Shown here: piece after piece, positions 8,719 through 17,447 of the stretch
Numbering within the stretch: the first letter of the stretch is position 1
Layout: the number at the start of each line of letters is the position of its first letter
NCBI RefSeq assembly: GCF_006715225.1
Contig: NZ_VFMU01000001.1
Coordinates: 2,418,001 to 2,482,000 of the forward strand
Origin: Arthrobacter sp. SLBN-112
GTDB taxonomy: Bacteria; Actinomycetota; Actinomycetes; Actinomycetales; Micrococcaceae
Reading direction: 5' to 3'
DNA length: 64,000 nt
The notes under the pieces: model-generated
Databases searched by the model: none
Told to the model about the DNA's origin: nothing
The model's input: the letters and a program-made list of their open reading frames with translations, nothing else
Translations under genes and position numbers: made by a program

Positions 8719-9911
8719 GCATTCTCCTCGAATATTGCGGAAGGTTCTTCGCTGCCAACCCGTCCGTCACGGATGATGCCTGCAACGGCCGTGGCCCGGC
8801 GGCGCACCGACTCGACTTCCGCCGTGGAGGTTCCCACCAGGTTGACGTGGCCGATCTTACGTCCGGGGCGCACGGATTTGCCGTAGCAGTGGACTTTGGC
8901 GGCCGGTTCGGCGGCAAGTGCCATCGGGTAGGCGGAGTAGAGGTCCTGGTTGTCTCCGCCCAGGAAATTCTTCATCACGGTTACGGGTGCCAGCGCATCG
9001 GTGGCACCCAAAGGCAGGTTCAGGACGGCACGAAGGTGTTGTTCGAACTGACTGGTAATCGAACCGTCCTGGGTCCAGTGGCCGGTGTTGTGGGGCCGCA
9101 TGGCCAGTTCGTTGATCAGGAACCCGGCGCCGCTGCCCGGGGTTTCGAACAGTTCCACGGCAAGGACGCCGGTGACGTCCAGTTCGGCGGCGATGCGCAG
9201 GGCGGCGTCCTCGGCGGCGGCTGCAACCTCCAGCGGAATGTCCATTGCGGGCGCGATCACCTCGTCGCAGACACCGTCCACCTGAATGGTGTGGACGACC
9301 GGCCAGGCCCGCGCCTCGCCGTCGGGCGTGCGTGCCACGAGTGCCGAGAGTTCGCGGGTGAACTCGACTTTGGCCTCAGCGAGCAGGGGGCTCATGGCGG
9401 CAAACCAGTCTTCGGCTTCCGCGGCCTCCTCTGCCGATGCCACGATCCTCACTCCCTTGCCGTCATATCCGCCCCGCGGTGTCTTCAGTACGACGGGCCA
9501 GCCGGTTTCGTCGCCGAAACGGACCAGCGCGGCGACGTCCGCGACGGACGCCCAGGCGGGGTTGGGCAGTTCCAGGCGGTCGATGGCGGCACGCATGACC
9601 AGCTTGTCCTGGGCATGGACCAGGGCGTCCGGCCCGGGCTGGACGTTGACGCCGGCCTCCTGCAGGGCACGGAGGTGGTCGGTCGGCACGTGCTCGTGGT
9701 CGAACGTCATCACATCCAAACCCTTGGAAAAGTCCAGGAGCGTCTGCAGATCCCTGTAATCGCCCACGGGCGTTGCGGGTACGGCCGACACCGCGGAAAC
9801 GTCGTCATCCTCGGCGAGGACGCGGAGTTCAAAGCCGAGTGCTGTAGCGGCAGGGGCCATCATTCGCGCGAGCTGGCCGCCGCCAACCACGCCTATCACT
9901 GGAAAAGTCAC
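8715..9911 (-). CDS. purK: N5-carboxyaminoimidazole ribonucleotide synthase
   Basis: PurK uses ATP and bicarbonate to make N5-CAIR from AIR. The 398-residue protein is an ATP-grasp enzyme: an N-terminal PreATP domain ([17 protein letters not shown], residues 5-21), the ATP-grasp segment with [13 protein letters not shown] near 168, and the metal-binding region [16 protein letters not shown] near 270. The start is a GTG at 9911. There is no ribosome-binding site, but a TAGGCT box sits 7 bases upstream, as expected for a leaderless transcript. It is the first gene of the purK-purE-LCP-manA run and divergent from gtrA. Confidence 0.97.
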   Translation of the reverse strand: MTFPVIGVVGGGQLARMMAPAATALGFELRVLAEDDDVSAVSAVPATPVGDYRDLQTLLDFSKGLDVMTFDHEHVPTDHLRALQEAGVNVQPGPDALVHAQDKLVMRAAIDRLELPNPAWASVADVAALVRFGDETGWPVVLKTPRGGYDGKGVRIVASAEEAAEAEDWFAAMSPLLAEAKVEFTRELSALVARTPDGEARAWPVVHTIQVDGVCDEVIAPAMDIPLEVAAAAEDAALRIAAELDVTGVLAVELFETPGSGAGFLINELAMRPHNTGHWTQDGSITSQFEQHLRAVLNLPLGATDALAPVTVMKNFLGGDNQDLYSAYPMALAAEPAAKVHCYGKSVRPGRKIGHVNLVGTSTAEVESVRRRATAVAGIIRDGRVGSEEPSAIFEENA

Positions 9912-9918
9912 ATCTGCC

Positions 9919-9924
9919 AGCCTA
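9919..9924 (-). promoter_or_regulatory. Leaderless-type -10 box of purK
   Basis: On the minus strand TAGGCT is followed by 7 bases and then the GTG start (9909-9911). No Shine-Dalgarno sequence is present. Confidence 0.6.
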
Positions 9925-10086
9925 CCGAAGAGCCGCCGGATCCCGCTTTTTCGGACCGGCGGGGGAAGGAGATTTTACGTTGGTGGGACATAGGCCGGGC
10001 CGTCCGGCAGCACCGGCTCCAAGCTTTTGGGGCTAAAATGGTCATTTGGCCGAGTGGCCCACAGTTCGTCACGGCCATGGAGGGTC

Positions 10087-10647
10087 ATGTTTAGCGCACT
10101 TGCAGATCGTATCCGGGGGCTCGCCTCACTCTTTTGGCGCGAGGTGGCCAAGTTCGGTGCGGTAGGCGGTGTGGCCTTCGTCATTGACAACGGGCTGACC
10201 TATTACCTGATGCACGGTGCCATGTCGGACAGCGAGGCGAAGGCCCGCTTCGTGGGGGCCACCGTCGCCACAGTTTTCTCGTGGGTGGCCAACCGTTTCT
10301 GGACTTTCCGCCACCGCCGCCAGGCCAACGTGCTCCGCGAGTTTGTCATGTTCGTCATCATCAACGGGATTGGCATCGGTATCTCCACCGGCTTCACCGC
10401 CCTGGCCAAGTACGGGATGGGCATCGACGACAAGAACATGCTGTTCCTGGCGGGCGTGGCGGGCATCCTGGTTGCCACGGTGGTCCGCTTCTTCGCGTAC
10501 CGCTTCCTGGTGTTCAACGAGGAACTGGACCAGGAGCCGGAGTTCTCCCACGACCACGAACTCATCGAAGCCCACCCGCACAGGGAGCACGCACGTGCCG
10601 CCGAGCATCCGGCTCCCACTTCCGCCGACGGCGGCCCCCAGTCGTAG
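10087..10647 (+). CDS. GtrA family membrane protein
   Basis: The 186-residue protein shows four hydrophobic helices (about residues 18-36, 48-66, 82-104 and 112-136) and the family hallmark SWVANRFWTFRHRR near residue 70 with VVRFFAYRFLVFN near the fourth helix. GtrA-type proteins are thought to move undecaprenyl-linked sugars across the membrane or to assist membrane glycosyltransferases. The tail is charged and His-rich. I use the ATG at 10087, with GGAGG just upstream (spacing is short); the open frame reaches back to 10027. TAAAAT at 10034 could be the -10 box. A GtrA gene beside purK also occurs in mycobacteria (Rv3277), so this is conserved context. The natural lipid-sugar substrate is not visible. 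Confidence 0.85.
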   Translation: MFSALADRIRGLASLFWREVAKFGAVGGVAFVIDNGLTYYLMHGAMSDSEAKARFVGATVATVFSWVANRFWTFRHRRQANVLREFVMFVIINGIGIGISTGFTALAKYGMGIDDKNMLFLAGVAGILVATVVRFFAYRFLVFNEELDQEPEFSHDHELIEAHPHREHARAAEHPAPTSADGGPQS

Positions 10648-10659
10648 GGTGGGCCGCTG

Positions 10660-11361
10660 CTAGCTGCCGTGGATGCGTTCGTCCGCGAGCAGTTTCTCGG
10701 TAAGCGCCACGTCAGCGTGGGTCAGCACCACTGAGCCGTCCTGCTGCCAGGCTCCCAATGCGTTGGCCAACGCGGATTCCAGTCCATGGTCGGCGGGAAC
10801 ATGCACCCTGGCGCCTTCCGAATGGGGCAGGGCGAAACCGCTGGCCAGCTGGCTGTGCAGGATGGTGCGCCCATCGTGCGTCCGTACCGCGCAGGCTGAC
10901 GGGTCGGGATCGGAGTGCGGCATGAACACATCCCCGTGGGACCGTACCTCGGCGGCATAGTCGAGGCAGCCGGCGGGAAGCTCCCCGGTCCAGCGCATAG
11001 CGAGGGCTGGCAGCGCAACTGCAATGACGGCGTCGTGCTGAATCCCGGCACCGCTGGGATTGTCCGTGGCCAGGAAGTCGGCCGGGCCGTCGTCGAGCAC
11101 GGTCTCCAGTCCCAGCTGCCAGCCCGCCAGTGCCCAGACCAGGGCTTTCCAGTGGGCCGGAAGCGCAAGCCGCAGGCGCATGCCCGGTTCCGCGTCCAGC
11201 TCGTCCTGCAGCAGGTTGCTGGTCTTTGCCACCCAGTTGTCCAGGACCCGTCCGGACAGTTCCACCCGCTCTGAGTCCGGCCCGTACCAGGTCAGGCGGG
11301 GTGAGGTGGAGTTGCCGGAGCGGAGGCTGCCCATCAGGTCGATGGCGGGGATAGTCGTCAT
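10660..11361 (-). CDS. TIGR03089 family protein
   Basis: The 233-residue protein resembles the actinobacterial TIGR03089 family. These look like a shortened N-terminal part of acyl-adenylate-forming enzymes (LTWYGPDSERVELSGRVLDNWVAKTSNLLQDEL) but lack the P-loop and the C-terminal lid, so adenylation activity is unlikely. Function is unknown. The ATG at 11361 has CAGGA about 8 bases upstream. It is convergent with gtrA and divergent from whiB. A CRP-like dyad lies 71-86 bases upstream of its start. Confidence 0.8.
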   Translation of the reverse strand: MTTIPAIDLMGSLRSGNSTSPRLTWYGPDSERVELSGRVLDNWVAKTSNLLQDELDAEPGMRLRLALPAHWKALVWALAGWQLGLETVLDDGPADFLATDNPSGAGIQHDAVIAVALPALAMRWTGELPAGCLDYAAEVRSHGDVFMPHSDPDPSACAVRTHDGRTILHSQLASGFALPHSEGARVHVPADHGLESALANALGAWQQDGSVVLTHADVALTEKLLADERIHGS

Positions 11362-11431
11362 GGGTTCATCCTGCCACTTCGCGAGTTTCCGGTCATGGGT
11401 GCCGATGGCACATCAGGCCGCGCCGGGCAGG

Positions 11432-11447
11432 AGTGACATTAATCACT
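11432..11447. promoter_or_regulatory. CRP/GlxR-like palindrome
   Basis: AGTGA-CATTAA-TCACT has perfect 5-bp arms and contains the GTGA-N6-TCAC core recognised by CRP-family regulators. It lies 71-86 bases upstream of the TIGR03089 start and about 300 bases upstream of whiB. Binding is inferred only. Confidence 0.4.
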
Positions 11448-11552
11448 AGCGTTGCTAAGCGTACTTGCTATTTACGCTTGGACCGGGTATTTTCCCCGCC
11501 GTTCCAGAGAATTCAGGGCTTTTTTGCAGCTGGAGGTCGTCCTGCCATGGCC

Positions 11553-11587
11553 GCCACGCCCGGACCGAAGGAAATCCCGGGCGTGGC
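11553..11587. other. Perfect 11-bp hairpin upstream of whiB
   Basis: GCCACGCCCGG (11553-11563) pairs with CCGGGCGTGGC (11577-11587) around a 13-base loop. No T-tract follows on either strand, so it is not an ordinary terminator. It lies upstream of the proposed whiB promoter. The rest of the 388-bp gap 11362-11749 holds the CRP-like site, the whiB promoter and no gene I can support. Confidence 0.5.
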
Positions 11588-11633
11588 GTGCACAAACTTA
11601 CCGGCTCCGACTGTCTATTATCCCGGCAACGGC

Positions 11634-11671
11634 TTGACTCGCCCTAGTTACACACGTGTAATTAGGTAACT
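11634..11671 (+). promoter_or_regulatory. whiB promoter with overlapping dyad
   Basis: TTGACT (11634-11639), 17 bases, then TGTAAT (11657-11662) forms a near-consensus sigma-70 promoter, giving an 80-base leader. The dyad TTACAC-AC-GTGTAA (11648-11661) covers the spacer end and most of the -10 box. AGTTAC (11646-11651) and GTAACT (11666-11671) form an outer inverted pair. Binding here would block RNA polymerase, so repression or autoregulation is likely. Confidence 0.6.
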
Positions 11672-11749
11672 AAAGCAATTGCGCAAATACCGGCACACAA
11701 CCGAGTGCCCACGTATCCAGGCAGTGGCTGAAACATCAGGAGGGTCGCC

Positions 11750-12283
11750 GTGGGGCAAGCAGAGCGTATCCAGGAAGATGCCGTCGTAGCCGGTCAGGCA
11801 ACGGCAAAATACCGTGCGCGGGGGGTGCCGAGCGATTGGTACGTCGATCCCGCCGATCCTGATGCTGCAGAGCGGTACAACAGGAATTCCAGCAGTATCC
11901 TCGAGGACCAGGCCACGGCCTTCCTTGCCGCGCACGAAGCCCTCCTTGACGGCGGTGCGGAGCCGGAAGACGATCTTGATCCGCCAATGGAACTGGCTGC
12001 GCCCGGTACCGCCCAGCCGGTATGGATCGGCCTGCCGCTCCAGCAGGACTTCGACGATGAGGGCGAACTTGGCTGGCAGACGGACGCGCTGTGCGCCCAG
12101 ACTGATCCGGAAGCCTTCTTCCCGGAAAAGGGCGGTTCCACCCGCGATGCCAAGAAGGTCTGCGGTGCCTGCAATGTCAGGTCACAGTGCCTGGAGTACG
12201 CGCTGGCCAATGACGAACGGTTCGGCATTTGGGGAGGCCTTTCCGAGCGCGAGCGCCGGCGGCTAAGGAAGCGAGCAATCTAA
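11750..12283 (+). CDS. WhiB family iron-sulfur transcriptional regulator
   Basis: WhiB proteins carry a [4Fe-4S] cluster and bind sigma factor to regulate cell division and development. The four ligands are C115, C138, C141 and C147 (C-x22-C-x2-C-x5-C), followed by the GIWGG turn (159-163) and a basic DNA-binding tail (RERRRLRKR). The first 105 residues are an acidic extension that most WhiB proteins lack. The GTG start at 11750 has AGGAGG 6 bases upstream. Context (TIGR03089 and a large glycosyltransferase nearby) matches the WhmD/WhiB2 locus of mycobacteria, a regulator of septation; that orthology is inferred. The stop overlaps the next reading frame. Confidence 0.95.
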   Translation: MGQAERIQEDAVVAGQATAKYRARGVPSDWYVDPADPDAAERYNRNSSSILEDQATAFLAAHEALLDGGAEPEDDLDPPMELAAPGTAQPVWIGLPLQQDFDDEGELGWQTDALCAQTDPEAFFPEKGGSTRDAKKVCGACNVRSQCLEYALANDERFGIWGGLSERERRRLRKRAI

Positions 12284-15200
12284 TTCTTCAGAATGTCCAT
12301 GTCACTGCCGTTGTGGTCGCCCACAACGGCAGTGCCTATCTGCCCAGAACCCTTTCGGCCCTGGCGGCCCAAACCAGGCCCGTGGATCGTGCCATTGGCG
12401 TTGATGCCGGGTCCCGCGATGACTCGTACAGCCTCCTTCAGGGAGCCCTGGGTGAGGGTGCCGTTGTCAGCCACCCCCGTGGAAAGGGCGGCATGGGCGC
12501 CGCCGTTTCTGCCGGCCTGTGCGCACTGGCGCCCTTCCACGCAACCGCTGATGGTTCCGGGACCGAGTGGATCTGGCTTCTGCACGATGACGCGGCGCCG
12601 GCGCCGGAGGCATTGGCTGAGCTTCTGGGCGCGGTGGAGCGGGCGCCTTCGGTGACCGTCGCTGGCTGTAAACAGCTGGACTGGCATTCGCCGCGGAAAC
12701 TGATGGATGTGGGCCTTTCCACCAGCCGGTGGGCCGAACGGCTTACCCTGATCGACGCCGATGAGATGGACCAGGGCCAGTACGATGGCCGCACCGATAC
12801 CTTCGCCGTAAATTCCGCCGGCATGCTTGTCCGGCGGGACATCTGGGAACACCTGGGCGGCTTCGACCCCGCTCTGCCCGGCAGCGGCGACGACGTCGAT
12901 TTTTGCTGGCGGAACCGCCTTGCCGGCCACCGCGTCGTGGTGGTCCCCGCAGCCCGCGTTTTCCATGTGGCGCACCGGCCGCACGCCCTTGGGAACCCGT
13001 CCGCGGCCCGGAAGGCGCAGGTCCACCTGCGCCTGAAGCACAGCCCGCTCTGGATGGTGCCCGTCCACGGCATCGGTGCACTGCTGGGCAGCCTCTTCAA
13101 GCTGGTCCTGAGCGTTGTGGTCAAGGATCCGGGCCACGGTATCTCCCAGCTGGTGGCCACCTGCGCTGCCCTGAGCCGCCCGGGGGCCGTGGCGAGGGCC
13201 CGGCGGACAGCCAAGCGGACCCGGCGGATCCGCCGGTCCGTCATCCGGAAGCTCCAAACACCCCGCCGCGAGGTCTGGAGCCACCGCAGGTCATTAATGG
13301 AGGCGCTGGGATCCGACGGGTCAGGCAGTGACCACCTCGTTCAGGATCCGCTCGCGCACCAGCCAACCGGCGATGCAGCGGACGATTTTGCTGCCCTCGC
13401 CACCACTAAACGCGGCTGGGTGGGTAACGGCGCCCTTGCAGCCGTCATCATTGCGGCCGCCGCCTCGCTGCTGGCCCTGGCAGGACTCTTCCGCGCGGGG
13501 GCCGTAGCCGGCGGCGCCCTAATTCCCGCCTCCTCCCACCTTGGGGACATCTGGCACAACGCCTCCAGCTGGTGGGTCAGCCTCGGTGCGGGCCTTCCCG
13601 GCCACGGCGATCCCTTTGACTATGTGCTGTGGATCCTTGGCGTCTTCGGCGGTGGTGACGCCAACCCCGCCATGGCATGGCTGCTCCTGCTTGGGGCCCC
13701 GCTGTCCGGACTCACCGCGTGGTTCGCGGCGGGCGGGGTCACCGTGCGCCGCCGGCTCAGGTTCGTGGCGGCGGTCTTTTGGGCTGCCGCGCCGGCACTC
13801 CAGATAGCCCTGAACCAGGGCCGCGCCGGTGCCTTGGTCGCGCACATCATGATGCCGCTGGTGGTCCTGGGCCTGCTGCGCGCTACGGGGTCGGCGGTAG
13901 GCCATGGCCGGTTCAACCCTGCCCCGGCACTCGAGGGCCGGCCGCCTGAACTGCCTCCGGCCAAGGCGGGCATCAACGGCGTGCCTTCCTGGACGGCCGC
14001 CGCAGCTGCCGGGCTGGCCCTGGCGGTCACTACGGCGTCAGCTCCCTCCCTGCTCGTCCCGGCCACTGTTGTCATCGGTCTCTGCGGCCTCCTCCTGGGA
14101 CGGCGCGGGCGGACTGTGTGGTGGGCCCTGTTGCCCAGTGCGGCCTTGTTTGTCCCCTTCGCGCTGTCCACGCTTGACCGGCCGAGGGCACTGCTGGCAG
14201 ATCCCGGACTCCCATTGGGGTTCGATGCTGCCCCGCTGTGGCAGCAGATCCTGGGCCAGCCCCTGTCGTTCGACCCAGCCGCGGGCCTCCAGGGGCTGGC
14301 CGCCTTCCCTGGCGGAACAGCGCCCTGGGCCCTGCTGCTGGCGCTGCTCATCGCCGGGCCGGTGCTGGTCCTTGCCCTGGTGGGCCTCCTCAGCCCGGGG
14401 CGCCGGGCCGGGACTGCCAGGTGGTTCTGGACTGCAGCGGTTATTGTACTGGCCGGCGGATGGCTGGCCAGCCACGTTGCCACCGGCCTGAATTCAGGGG
14501 TCCTGGTGACTCCTTTCACCGGGCCGGCCGTGTCCGCCGCGTCCTTCGCCCTCCTTGCAGCAGCCCTCCTCGGATTCGAGCAGCTGCTGTCCGTGGCAGA
14601 CCGGGCTTCCGGCGGTGCGGCAAAGACCAGGACCGCCGCCCGCGCCGGCATCGCCTTGGGCCTGGTGCTGCTGCTGGCAGGACCGCTGGCCGGAATGGCG
14701 GCCTGGTCGGCCCAGAACCTGCTGCGTCCGGGCGTCGCCGCCGCACCTGCGATCTCAACGCCGGGAGGCGCTCCCGGTCCAGCCGCTTCCCGGAGCGGGG
14801 GAGCCCTGGGCGCTCAGCGGCTGGTTGAGGCCGCGCCCGGGCGGTCCCTGCCTGCTACTGCCATTGACCGGGGCGAGGGTCCCGAGCAGACGCGGACCCT
14901 CCTGCTCAGTACCGGCGATGACGGCACCTTCAACGCATCCCTGATGCGCGGGAGCGGCACCACCCTGGACAGCCTCTCGGCCATCGCCTCCGCACGGAAC
15001 ATCATTGGCGGTCCGGGCGAGGAAGAGGTGCGTGAGGACGACGACGTCACCACTGCGGTCCGCCGCGTCGTGGCTACCCTCGTTGCCGGGCAGGGCGTGG
15101 ATCCGCGTTCCGACCTCGAACAACTCGGTGTCGGATTCGTGGTGCTCCGCTCCGCGGACACCGCAGCCCAGCTGACCGCCAGCCGGATGGATGCCGTTCC

Positions 15201-15678
15201 CGGCCTGGTGGCCGTGGGACAGACCGATGTTGGCTGGCTGTGGCGGATCAGCCCGCTCAACCAGGCCGTTCTGCAGGCTGCCGACGTTGCCCACCGTGTC
15301 CGCATTGTCGATCCCCGCGGGGCGGCCACCGCCCTGGTGGCCTCCGGCACCGATGAGGTCGACGCTGCTGTCCCGGCAGGTGCCGAGGGCCGTTTGGTGG
15401 TACTTGCCGAGCGTGCTGACCCGGGCTGGACTGCCTGGCTCGACGGGCGGAAGCTGACCTCCACCACCTCCGGCTGGTCCCAGGCGTTCACCCTTCCTGC
15501 AGCTGGCGGCCAACTGACCGTCCGTTATGAAAACCCCTGGTCGTTCTGGACGGCCGCCGCACAGATCACGGTGATAGGACTAACGGTGATCCTTGCCATT
15601 CCCATGCCGGCCCGGCGGCCGCGGACCGGTCTCTCCCGTGACGAGGGCTCCCTGCGTAAGGAACACCAACATGCATGA
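12229..15678 (+). CDS. Giant GT2 glycosyltransferase with multi-pass membrane domain
   Basis: Residues about 23-300 form a family 2 glycosyltransferase: VTAVVVAHNGSAYLPRTL, the acidic LLHDDAAPAPEAL (DxD-like) and GSGDDVDFCWRNRLAGHRV. About a dozen hydrophobic helices follow (residues 290-830), then an extracytoplasmic domain (to about 1120) and one last helix. The ending VLAERADPGWTAWLDG resembles YfhO/arabinosyltransferase-like membrane enzymes. It probably builds a cell-envelope polysaccharide at the membrane; donor and acceptor are unknown. The start is uncertain. The in-frame options are TTG at 12229, inside whiB and without a clear ribosome-binding site, or ATT at 12283, which would overlap the whiB TAA by one base and has AAGGAAG 11 bases upstream. 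It is followed by, and overlaps, the DUF5719 gene. Confidence 0.85.
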   Translation: MGRPFRARAPAAKEASNLILQNVHVTAVVVAHNGSAYLPRTLSALAAQTRPVDRAIGVDAGSRDDSYSLLQGALGEGAVVSHPRGKGGMGAAVSAGLCALAPFHATADGSGTEWIWLLHDDAAPAPEALAELLGAVERAPSVTVAGCKQLDWHSPRKLMDVGLSTSRWAERLTLIDADEMDQGQYDGRTDTFAVNSAGMLVRRDIWEHLGGFDPALPGSGDDVDFCWRNRLAGHRVVVVPAARVFHVAHRPHALGNPSAARKAQVHLRLKHSPLWMVPVHGIGALLGSLFKLVLSVVVKDPGHGISQLVATCAALSRPGAVARARRTAKRTRRIRRSVIRKLQTPRREVWSHRRSLMEALGSDGSGSDHLVQDPLAHQPTGDAADDFAALATTKRGWVGNGALAAVIIAAAASLLALAGLFRAGAVAGGALIPASSHLGDIWHNASSWWVSLGAGLPGHGDPFDYVLWILGVFGGGDANPAMAWLLLLGAPLSGLTAWFAAGGVTVRRRLRFVAAVFWAAAPALQIALNQGRAGALVAHIMMPLVVLGLLRATGSAVGHGRFNPAPALEGRPPELPPAKAGINGVPSWTAAAAAGLALAVTTASAPSLLVPATVVIGLCGLLLGRRGRTVWWALLPSAALFVPFALSTLDRPRALLADPGLPLGFDAAPLWQQILGQPLSFDPAAGLQGLAAFPGGTAPWALLLALLIAGPVLVLALVGLLSPGRRAGTARWFWTAAVIVLAGGWLASHVATGLNSGVLVTPFTGPAVSAASFALLAAALLGFEQLLSVADRASGGAAKTRTAARAGIALGLVLLLAGPLAGMAAWSAQNLLRPGVAAAPAISTPGGAPGPAASRSGGALGAQRLVEAAPGRSLPATAIDRGEGPEQTRTLLLSTGDDGTFNASLMRGSGTTLDSLSAIASARNIIGGPGEEEVREDDDVTTAVRRVVATLVAGQGVDPRSDLEQLGVGFVVLRSADTAAQLTASRMDAVPGLVAVGQTDVGWLWRISPLNQAVLQAADVAHRVRIVDPRGAATALVASGTDEVDAAVPAGAEGRLVVLAERADPGWTAWLDGRKLTSTTSGWSQAFTLPAAGGQLTVRYENPWSFWTAAAQITVIGLTVILAIPMPARRPRTGLSRDEGSLRKEHQHA

Positions 15679-17419
15679 CCACACCCCACCGGCTGCGGCG
15701 ACGCCACCGGCAGATGCCGAAACGCCGGGTGTAAACAAACCGCCGTTTGCAGGCGACAAGACGGCTCCGGCCGCAAAACCGGCTCCGGAAGGAGCCACGG
15801 CCGGTGCAGGCAGGAAGTCATCGGGCCGCGGCGCTACCCGGCTTCCCGGCGGCAAGGGCCGCGCAGCATCCGTGGCCGGGGTGGCGGCAGGAGTCCTGAT
15901 CCTCGCCGGGGGAGGGGCCGTGGTGGGCGCCGGGTCATTGGTGCCGCCTCCTGAAAGCAGCCGCATTATGCAAGCGGTGGAAGCCGCGGTCCCGGCAGGT
16001 GCCAGCGTCGGCGTCTGCCCAGGCCCCGCGCGCCTGCTGGAAGGTACCGACGCCGGTACAGACGCGCAATTCCGGCCCGAGTCCGCCACCGCGGCAACCA
16101 GGGTCAGTGCCGCGGTGCTCAGCGCGGGTGGTGTGCTGCCCGGGAGCCGGCTGGCACGGCTGGACGGAACAGCCGCCGTCGAAATCGCCAAGGACCCCGG
16201 TCCGGCGCCCACTGCCGGCGCCCCCCAGGAACTCGTGGCCGGAGTTGTTGCCGACCGCGCAGTGGACCAGGTCAACGTCCTCAGGGCCGATGCCCTGGCA
16301 AACCAGAATGCTTCAGCTGCAGGGGCCATGAAATACACCGCCAGCGACGGTGATCTGCAGGGCAGTGCGGCGGCGACCTGCGGCCAGCCCTCGAACGACC
16401 AGTGGCTGGCAGGTGCCGGCACCACTGTTGGCCGCACCTCCGTGCTCGCCCTGACCAATGCCTCCAGCACACCCGCCACCGTGAGCCTGGAGCTGTTCGG
16501 GGCAGGCGGCCAGATCCAGGCTCCGGGCAGTCGCGGCCTCCTGGTTGCGCCCGGCACCACCCGCAGCGTCGTCCTCGCCGGCCTGGCGGCCAACGAGTCC
16601 CAGCTCACCGTGCATGTGCGAAGCGCGGGTGGTCCGGTTGCCGCATCCATCCAGCAAAGCGTCCTGCGCGGCCTCACCCCTGGCGGCGTGGATTTCATTA
16701 GCCCGGGGACAGCCCCTGCAGTCCGCCAGGTGATGACGGGCGTGGACATCCAGGACCCCTCCGGGGTCGCCGCGCTGACGGGGCAGCCGGGGTACGGGGA
16801 CGCGGGGCCCGCCCTCGAACTGACCGTCCCCGGTGCTTCCGATGCCGTGGTGGAGATCAAGCTGTACGGGCGGGACGGGCAGCACGCGCTTCCATCCGGC
16901 GGCGTCATCACCGCAAAAGCGGGGTCGACCACGGAGGTATCCCTGGCCGGCGTTCCTGCCGGCCAGTACACCGTGGCGGCCTCGTCCGACGTGTCCTTCG
17001 TCGCGGCGGCACGCATGAGCCGCGGGCTTCAATCGGGGCAGCCCTCGGATGTCGCGTGGGCGCCATCCGCCGTCCGGCTGGGGAGCCAGCACGTGGTCCC
17101 CGTCCCCAAGGGCGGCGTTCGCCAGTTGGTGTTCGGCGCCCTTGATGCCCGGGCCACCATCACGTACGCACCCATTACGGCTGATGGAAAGGTGCGGGCA
17201 GCCGCTGCTGCGGACATCGCAGGGGGAACAACGGCCTCCATCAGCGTTCCGGAGCAGGCCGACGGGGCCGAGGTCGTGGGCTATGTAGTGTCCGCGTCCG
17301 GTGACGCCGCCTATGGAGCGGTGCTCGTGGGGCAGGACGGCCGCAACGACGTTTCCTCCCTGGCTTTCCTCGCTGCCGCGGCCGGCCGGGAAACAGTTCC
17401 GGTGGCATTGGGTTACTAG
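15671..17419 (+). CDS. DUF5719 family secreted/membrane-anchored protein
   Basis: The 582-residue protein has a basic Pro/Ala-rich N-terminus, a single hydrophobic helix (about residues 65-90, VAGVAAGVLILAGGGAVVGAG) and a long extracytoplasmic beta-rich region with Ala/Gly/Val-rich repeats, as in DUF5719. Function is unknown. The ATG at 15671 overlaps the end of the glycosyltransferase gene by 8 bases and has AAGGAA upstream, so the two are coupled. This pairing with the giant glycosyltransferase suggests a shared role in envelope glycan assembly (inference). It is convergent with the metallopeptidase-like gene. Confidence 0.75.
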   Translation: MHDHTPPAAATPPADAETPGVNKPPFAGDKTAPAAKPAPEGATAGAGRKSSGRGATRLPGGKGRAASVAGVAAGVLILAGGGAVVGAGSLVPPPESSRIMQAVEAAVPAGASVGVCPGPARLLEGTDAGTDAQFRPESATAATRVSAAVLSAGGVLPGSRLARLDGTAAVEIAKDPGPAPTAGAPQELVAGVVADRAVDQVNVLRADALANQNASAAGAMKYTASDGDLQGSAAATCGQPSNDQWLAGAGTTVGRTSVLALTNASSTPATVSLELFGAGGQIQAPGSRGLLVAPGTTRSVVLAGLAANESQLTVHVRSAGGPVAASIQQSVLRGLTPGGVDFISPGTAPAVRQVMTGVDIQDPSGVAALTGQPGYGDAGPALELTVPGASDAVVEIKLYGRDGQHALPSGGVITAKAGSTTEVSLAGVPAGQYTVAASSDVSFVAAARMSRGLQSGQPSDVAWAPSAVRLGSQHVVPVPKGGVRQLVFGALDARATITYAPITADGKVRAAAAADIAGGTTASISVPEQADGAEVVGYVVSASGDAAYGAVLVGQDGRNDVSSLAFLAAAAGRETVPVALGY

Positions 17420-17447
17420 GGGCTGGCAAGCGTCCCGGCTGCCGGGA

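Noticed and set aside
15580..17016. Minus-strand 478-residue open frame opposite the DUF5719 gene
   Set aside because: It is antisense to a gene with clear signal/anchor structure and has Arg/Pro/Ser-rich shadow composition.
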